Below are positions 57,590-64,000 of a DNA stretch of 64,000 nucleotides, in pieces. Under the pieces are notes generated by a model. That model saw only the letters and a list, made by a program, of their open reading frames with translations, made no database searches and had not been told where the DNA came from. This DNA comes from Hofstenia miamia. Taxonomy: Eukaryota; Xenacoelomorpha; Acoela; Hofsteniidae. Each line of letters begins with the position of its first letter. Within the stretch, counting starts at the first letter, position 1. The position numbers and the translations under genes are program-made. The stretch is from NCBI GenBank assembly GCA_900660155.1, contig CABFPE010000184.1, positions 938,179 through 1,002,178 on the forward strand, given 5' to 3'.

Positions 57590-58720
57590 AAATTCAATCA
57601 ACTTACTTATGAGAAAACAGCTTTTTTTAATGAATAATATGAAATAAAATATCTTACAACCGATCGAGGAGTGCCTCAAGGCACAGTACTAGGGCCAATT
57701 TTATGTTCAATATATGTAAATTACATAATTAAGCATGTAACTCATAGTGAAATATATCAATTTGCTGATAATACTTGCCTCATAAATACAGATTTTGACG
57801 CATTTAGGTCAACAAGCGATTTACAAAGTGGTATTAAAATTTTCTAGGTATTTCTCATTCAATCAATTAAAAATTAATATTGAAAAACGCAATTCATCAT
57901 ATTTTCTCCCAATTCGGTAAAAGAAATAACAAACAAGATCGAATTAATTGTTAACAGTGTTCCAATAAAACAAAGTGATCATGTTACATAATTAGGTGTT
58001 GATATTGACAAAGATTTGATGTTTGATAAATTTCTCCTAAAAAGTTACAAAGAGGTCTTCTGGCGTTAGATACGTATAATACCTCAGAAATTTACTACCA
58101 GATTATCACGTTCAATTATTACATGCATTTTGTTTATCGCAATTACATTATTGTTTATTTTTATTATTAATTTTTATTCAAAAGCCCGCCATTTATTATC
58201 AAAAACTTTTAATTATTCATTAAAATCATTAAATTTTGCTCGTAACCATGATCATGTTAGTGAATAGTATAATATAGTATCCCCGCTATATCAAGTACAA
58301 TTCCATGCAACTTCAATTTTATTAAAGGATAAATATAGCCGAGAATCACTGTTTTTTTATAATTACTTCAAAGTAAATACACGATCACGTATTTTGTATG
58401 CAGCAGTGTTTCCCATCCTATTTTTCATTCGAATGATTTAGAAAATGAGATTAGAGTGAAATGGAAAAAATAGACAAAATTCAGAAAAAAATTAAAAATT
58501 GTACTTTTACACCGACAAAATACAATCGGAGACACAAACATGCTAAAGACATTTACTGATTTTTTACACTGAGCTCACCACATACATAGACACACACATA
58601 CACACACACACAAAGTGATTATTATTATATATTTTATATTTAGTTTGTAGATTAATTGTAACTTTTTAGCAAATATATTGCTTTGACTATTATTATAATT
58701 ATTATTATTATTTATTATTA
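57590..58720 (+). mobile_element. LINE Z copy F (RT onward), plus strand
   Basis: Starts near the RT palm: TDRGVPQGTVLGPILCSIYV (57659 on), then EIYQFADNTCLINT with the catalytic box FADN at 57761-57772 (second D to N), TQFIIFSPNS near 57890 and LGVDIDKDLMFDKF near 57992. The C-terminal text is more degraded, and the 3' end reads CTTTGACTATTATTATAATT at about 58680-58720. The same motifs in 47776-48885 show it belongs to family Z. Frameshifts and the N in the catalytic box make it dead. Confidence 0.75.
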
Positions 58721-58893
58721 AGTAGGCAAACATTATTGGGCATAGATAATAAACTCAACGCATGGTCAAATTACTTTTAAAACTGCCCTTTAATTAATAT
58801 TGCATATTTAATTAGTTTTGTAAATATTTTTGTCATGTGTTAGTTTATAGTTTTTACATACATTTAAGCAATAAATTTGCTTTGATTATTATT
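58721..58893 (+). mobile_element. LINE Z copy G (about 170 bp of 3' end)
   Basis: Contains only the last ORF2 codons (LLGIDNKLNAWSNYF), a 3' UTR and GCAATAAATTTGCTTTGATT with an (ATT)-type end. It starts directly after copy F's tail. Confidence 0.75.
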
Positions 58894-59114
58894 TATTGGG
58901 CATAGATGATAAACTCAATGCGTGGTCGAATTACTTTTAAAACTGTCCTTTTAATTAATATTGCATATTTAAATAGTTTTTTTATATACATTTAAACAAT
59001 AAATTTGTTTTGACTCTTATTTTTATTTTAATTATTGTAATGTATATTGTATTAACATTAATTTTTGTAATTTTTTAGTAATATATTGCTTTGACTCTTA
59101 TTATTATTATTATT
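58894..59114 (+). mobile_element. LINE Z copy H (about 220 bp of 3' end)
   Basis: Begins GGGCATAGATGATAAACTCA, the same entry point as copy G to within a few bases. It ends with TTTTGACTC and a second TTGCTTTGACTC followed by (TTA)n at 59098-59114, which may itself mark a further nested tail. Confidence 0.7.
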
Positions 59115-60290
59115 AAAAATTTATCAAATGATTAATTTGGATTTTGACCTAAATTCAGCACATCTGATGCGGTTAAATTAAATGTAAATCAAAATTTATT
59201 CACGACAGTAGCTTTACGTGATTTAATTAAAGCATTTAACTCAATTAATTTCGATATTTTAAATTAAGGCCATAAGGTTTTAGTCTCAATTCACTAAATT
59301 TTGTTATGAGTATTCTAAGCAATTGCTAGTAACGAGTAAAAATTTATGACATTTTTTTCAGAATATACGATTGCAAATTTAGGTGTACTGCAAGGTATGT
59401 AAATATTTCAACATCCTTGAAATATGGAACTATTTATCAATACGCAGATAATACTTGCATATTACGAACAGCAAAAAATCCCTTTGAGGCAACCAGATAT
59501 CTGGCAAAAGATTTTAAAAATCTTGTAACATATTTCATTCGTACTAAACTAAAAATTAATTCTGACAAAGCTCAACTTATTTTTTTTTCAACAAAAGAAC
59601 AAAGAAAGTTTTTAAAATATTAAAATTAATGTTTGGGATAATCAAATCATTCAAAGTACATGTGTAAACTACCTCAGTGTACTAATAGACAATGATTTAA
59701 AATTAAATGATTTTCATTCCCAAAAATTGAAAAAGACGGCATCTGGTGTCAAATATTTGTACAATTTGCGTCAAGTAAGAAACACGTTTAATGAAGAACT
59801 AATTCATTCATTTGTGCTGAGTTACATTAATTACTGTGCATTTATTTTTCAAAATATAACATTTCAAAAAAGTTAATCACTATCAAAACATTATAATTAG
59901 GCTTTTAGATCACTTAATTATATTGAAAAGCATTAATCTTTGTAATTACATCAAAATCAATAAAATGAATAAAACACTTTTTAGTATCAATAATCGTCAA
60001 GATGCATTTTTCTTCAGATGTTGAATCTCATGGAATGAATTAAGTATTGATATTTAATGTGAGAGAAATTATAAGCAGATTAAGAAAAAATCAAACCAAT
60101 TTTATTGAATAATCAAAAATTATTGGGCATAGATGATAAACTCAATGCATGGTCAAATTATTTTTTAAACTGCTCTTTAACTAATAATGAATATGTAAAC
60201 AGTTTCTTAAATATTTTTTCATGTGTTAGTTTGTAGACCTTATATACCTTTCAGCAATAAATTTGCTTTAACGCTTATTAGAGACACAAC
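59115..60290 (+). mobile_element. LINE Z copy I (RT to 3' end), plus strand
   Basis: Starts at RT text: ALRDLIKAFNSINFDIL near 59205-59260 (standard DLSKAFD), IANLGVLQGM near 59370-59400, and then TIYQYADNTCILRTAKNPFE with the catalytic box YADN at 59441-59452 (second D to N). FFSTKEQRKFLKY, YLSVLIDNDLKLNDFHSQKL (standard YLGV-x-ID) and VLSYINYCAFIFQN follow. The end repeats LLGIDDKLNAWSNYF near 60125 and AGCAATAAATTTGCTTTAAC near 60250-60285. At least five frameshifts or stops are present. Confidence 0.75.
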
Positions 60291-61476
60291 CTCAGAATAA
60301 TAACATAATTAAATATTTTTAAACTGAAATATATTGCTTTTAGTCCAGAAATATTTTGCTAAGTGTCATTAATTATGCAGGGAAATTGGGGAGGAGATGA
60401 ACTATTTCAGTAATGTGACGAAGTGGTCCGAATAAAAAACCATTATTCTACCAATTTCCTCAAACTGGTTATATATTTATATAGCATTTAGAGCCTTGCA
60501 AGCGTTAAAATATTTAATAAATTAATTTTTCAATAAAATTATCATATTATGCAAAACATCAATCAATAGTTCAAGAAATGTAACTTTGCAAATTCGAAAA
60601 CTACCTAAAATATCAAAGCATGACATCCTTAAATATAAAAATAGATGAAGATTGGAATACAATTTATAACCTTACAATGAATTCATTAAGCTATACGTTA
60701 ACTTGAATCAATTTATGTATGCGTTGACTAAATGCTATAAATCCACATCAAAGCTTTCACAAAGTTTCTCAAAAATTGATTCGTTCGTGAATGCATAATA
60801 AAAACGAAGACGACTTTGAACTCGTTTGCCTAACAGTTAAGTGGAATTTGAAAACTTGAGCAGCTACTATTGATTCCACATTCGATTAATGGCATTCTGA
60901 AGCCATAGACAAAGCTAGCTACATGTATATCAGTCATAAATTGCAATTTTATTTCTACTCGTAATGCGTCATTTGGAGGGGCAGGAGGAGATTCACACAT
61001 GTCAACCCCTCAAATATTACTATTTTTACATTACATTGCTTCAATTCAGCATTACTCCCACATCTTTACACTGATAAACTAAGTTTCAGACTTTAATCTT
61101 ATTGAATGTGAACGCCTTGCTAAAAAAATAATTATAAAAAGCAACGATCATTCTAGAGCACAAGCACCCTTCTCTAGACCTTGCTATATTTTGCATTTAA
61201 GAGTGCTGAAGGAGTCTCATAGTCTCATGTGTGATAATCTTTTGAAGTTAGATAACAGACAGCGTTTTTATGAGCAGGTGGTATTAACAACACCATTTTT
61301 CATATTCAATTTCCAGACTTTAAAGAAACATATAAGACATATTACAGCTAAGGTTTATTATTATAATCATTTATAAAATTAAATTAGTTAAATTTTGACT
61401 AAAGTTAACTACAACTTCAGCTGAATTATATTCAGCAACTATTGCATTCAGCTTTCGTGTAAACAAAAGTTTTTTG

Positions 61477-61479
<3 letters not shown>
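60291..61479. other. No recognised gene; one long open stretch
   Basis: AT-rich. From about 61087 to 61373 (+) a frame stays open for about 95 codons (ECERLAKKIIIKSNDHSRAQ, RQRFYEQVVLTTPFF) after an acceptor-like AAGTTTCAG. It matches no family I know, and frames of this length are expected a few times by chance in 64 kb of such DNA. Confidence 0.4.
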
Positions 61480-61519
<40 letters not shown>

Positions 61520-61540
61520 TATATATATAAATATATATAA
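61480..61540. repeat. (TA)n / ATAAATATA microsatellite
   Basis: Uninterrupted (TA)n followed by TATAAATATATA variants. Confidence 0.95.
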
Positions 61541-62406
61541 ATTTCCTTTAAGATTAAAATAAAGTATTAGTAATTATATTAGAATAATATGCGTATGTTC
61601 CTTAAAATTAAAAAGGCCTCTTTTTAAATAACATAAATTACCAAATATGAGTTTATACAAAATTCCATCTGCGTTTTATTGACTTTATTCTTGATATAAA
61701 CATAAATTCAATTTTTGTAAGAACGCATAGGCAAAACTACACAATTTTCTGAAGACGGATAAAAATTAGGATGTATATTTCTATTATAATATAAATATAT
61801 TTAGAGTTGATTATGATCAAAGAAACTACAGATAAATGAATTACCAGCACTAAATGGAATTATAATGAAAAAATTTGAGCATTCCCATGTTAGCTAGTGA
61901 ATGATAACTTTAAACGCCTAATTTACACGCACTTTGTAAGAACTATACGCACTTGCAAAACTTAACAGCAGCGTTTTAAGCAGAGTTAATGTTTAGCAAA
62001 GCAATGTTTTCGAACATCGCAAAATAGAAACTAATTTGAATTTTCTCATGAAAATGTTTAAAATTTAATATTAATATTGCATTTAATTAAAAGAACAATA
62101 CAATTTTTATAATAATATCATGTTAACTTATAAGTTGCTCATTAGAAAATCGTAATTTCATATCTCAAAACATTGAGTTATTATCTTAGAATGCAAATCT
62201 GTAAAGCACCTTTAAAGAAATTCACGGGCTTGCAAGACTTTAAAGATGCGTTTTAATTCATAATGTACTTTTAAAGTAACTAACGCACTCCTTTGCATGG
62301 GTTTGAAAGTTTAAAGCTATCGTATTTCTTGCTACAATATGCAATGAAGAGGTGGTACAACTGGATTAAATTTGACCTGTTATTATAATGATTTATATAT
62401 ATATAG

Positions 62407-62500
62407 TAATATATTGGCTTTTTGTAACATAGTAAATCAGTTTTCGTTTAGCATTACAAAGCTCAAAAAATCGAAATTTACTATGTTACAAAACGCCAAA
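62407..62500. repeat. Hairpin formed by inverted TTTTGTAACATAGTAAAT arms
   Basis: TTGTAACATAGTAAAT (about 62421-62437) is perfectly complementary to ATTTACTATGTTACAA (about 62476-62491), extending with one mismatch through the TTGGC part. The loop is about 40 bases. Confidence 0.75.
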
Positions 62501-63804
62501 TTCTGTTCTGATAGGAAGCAAACTATTTTTTTGAAATTTTTTCATGCATACTAATATAGATACTCTTAGCAAACATATTTTAAAAAAAAAATTTAAGTTT
62601 TTTTATTTATTCTTAAAAAATTACGAAAATGATGTTTTTATAAAATATTGGCGTTTTGTAACACTCGGTAATATATTGGCGCTTTCTAACAATATTTTTA
62701 GTAGAGAACGAAAATTTACAGTTTTTGTACGAATAATAACAGTATAATGAATAAATAAATCTGTCACAACATGACAATTCTCATGGTATTGCGATACCTA
62801 TCAGCTCATGATAGAAAAAACGCATTTCTTTTTCATATCGTAATACCTCTAAAAACAGAGGAAAATGAAAATTTAAGCTCATTGTATCTTCATAATTTTT
62901 GAAATTATTTGATCGCATTCCATACATAGGTCCACTATTTGCAAATAGGCACACTTCTTCTTCCGTGTTAACCCCAATTTACATAGTGCCTCTAGTTTTA
63001 TTAAAAAAATACATAACATAAGTTATCATTGTATAATAGTAACGGAGCATATGTACGTTTATATAAACAAAAAGTATATATTACCAGCTCATTTTATTTG
63101 AAATTTCTTATTTTAATGATGTTATACTATTATTGCACGTTGCTTCAAAAATTGCACACTTTTAGAAAGGAGACCCAGTAAGAATGATATATTCTTAGAA
63201 AATATAATTTCTAGGAAGTCATTCATTGAAAATGCAGTGATCCATATATAATATTACTTAATATTACACTTATTGATGTAATTTTAGTCTTAAAACAGCT
63301 AAAACAATTTCAAAACCGATATCTTCAATATTAAATGAGATATAGAAAGGGCTTCTTCACTGTGTTTCATTTTTATCATTTCAAAGAAGTAATTAGTAAT
63401 AACTACAGTAGTCCATAAAAGATATTGCCAAGCATTATAATTACAGTAATAATTTTTGTCAATGAAATCAGTAAAGATAGTCTGAAAGCGATGTCTTCAA
63501 TATTTATTTAGATATAGAGCATTTTTTACTAAATTGTCACTTCTCAGTTATCTTCCATTAAGGAAGTCATTGATAAAAAAGGCATAGTCCATGTAAAATT
63601 TTATTAAATATTACCATATTAATGATATTTCCAGGTTTCTAAATTAATAAAACCAATCCGAAAGTAAAATCTTTAAGAATCATGAGAAATTAGGGAATTT
63701 CTGAAATAATGTTGCATCATTTCGAAGGGATGTCACATAAACTGAATTATTTTTGTGTCAAAGTTTTCAATTTCAAAAAATTTGCGACTAGCGTATATTA
63801 GACA

Positions 63805-63876
63805 TTTAATTTAAGTGTGTACTAAAAAATATTCAAAAAATTTAATTTAAGTGTGTACTAAAAAATATTCAAAAAA
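63805..63876. repeat. 36-bp perfect tandem duplication
   Basis: The unit starting TTTAATTTAAGTGTGTACTA occurs at 63805-63840 and 63841-63876 without a difference. Confidence 0.95.
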
Positions 63877-63979
63877 TTTTTTTAGTATATATTGTTTTAC
63901 AAAGCGCCTTTAGATTACAGAAAAATTAAAAGCGCCAATATATTAAAAAAAATGTGTTACAAAGCGCCAATAAATTACT

Positions 63980-64000
63980 AAATATATATATATATATATA
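63980..64000. repeat. (TA)n microsatellite running off the window
   Basis: (TA)n to the last base of the window, abutting the right end of the candidate element. Confidence 0.95.

Larger units (their letters stand above)
62405..63980. mobile_element. Candidate non-autonomous element with inverted GGCGCTTTGTAACA modules
   Basis: The left end (62405-62430) reads AGTAATATATTGGCTTTTTG then TAACA. The right end (63955-63980), read inverted, gives AGTAATTTATTGGCGCTTTG then TAACAC. Both are directly flanked by (TA)n outside. Inside lie further copies: an inverted one at 62474-62500 that forms a hairpin with the left end, two direct ones at 62643-62692, and two inverted ones at about 63898-63940. 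No transposase-like frame was found, so if it is an element it is non-autonomous or foldback-like and inserted into (TA)n. Confidence 0.5.

Overview
The window is strongly AT-rich animal nuclear DNA with large non-coding stretches, many (TA)n microsatellites, degenerate transposable elements, two N gaps (8795-8866 and 34343-35337) and eight isolated single Ns. Nothing looks bacterial, organellar or viral-episomal. The mix of CR1-like and RTE-like LINEs, Tc1/mariner, piggyBac and Cys-loop receptor exons, at this AT content, suggests an invertebrate. A cnidarian such as a hydrozoan would fit, but the sequence does not prove it.

Host genes are represented only by three homologous first exons of a Cys-loop (GABA-A/glycine-like) ligand-gated channel. 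Two lie on the minus strand (26639-26750 and 28060-28171) and a diverged one on the plus strand (54348-54468). Each encodes a signal-peptide-like stretch followed by a LP-D-[DN]-YDKE-[VL]-RP-[HN]-FGT block, and each ends at a phase-1 GT donor. The upstream flanks share a TAGATGG element. No downstream receptor exon could be recognised.

Layout. 1-2124: no gene. 2125-4359: a 1.1-kb direct duplication across a single N. 4890-5640: GC-richer repeats and a palindrome. 6890-7592: RTE-like LINE that has lost its RT core. 8735-8902: (TA)n with a gap. 10680-12240: decayed RT/RNase H retroelement of uncertain lineage. 13200-14080: RTE-like LINE remnant (minus). 16340-16540: Ty3-like protease scrap. 18168-19396: dead Tc1/mariner element with TIRs and TA target duplication. 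24705-25388: 357-bp offset duplication. 26.6-28.2 kb: receptor exons. 28590-36940: head-to-tail array of LINE copies with (TAG)n tails, one of which contains a 407-bp tandem array. 37129-39102: dead piggyBac. 39180-39650: another (TAG)-tail LINE. 41121-41580: repeated short modules. 47602-51081: CR1-like LINE (minus) with an SGNH-esterase ORF1. 51145-52440: two more LINE remnants. 54.3 kb: third receptor exon. 56150-60290: LINE remnants including very short head-to-tail tails. 62405-63980: inverted-repeat modules.

The mobile-element ORFs are nearly all frameshifted, truncated or missing catalytic residues, so little here appears active. The points most worth following are the triplicated receptor first exons with their shared upstream element, the 407-bp array that arose inside a LINE at a 12-bp microhomology, and the tendency of two LINE families to sit head-to-tail on microsatellite tails. 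All family assignments rest on motifs read by eye; no database search was possible.
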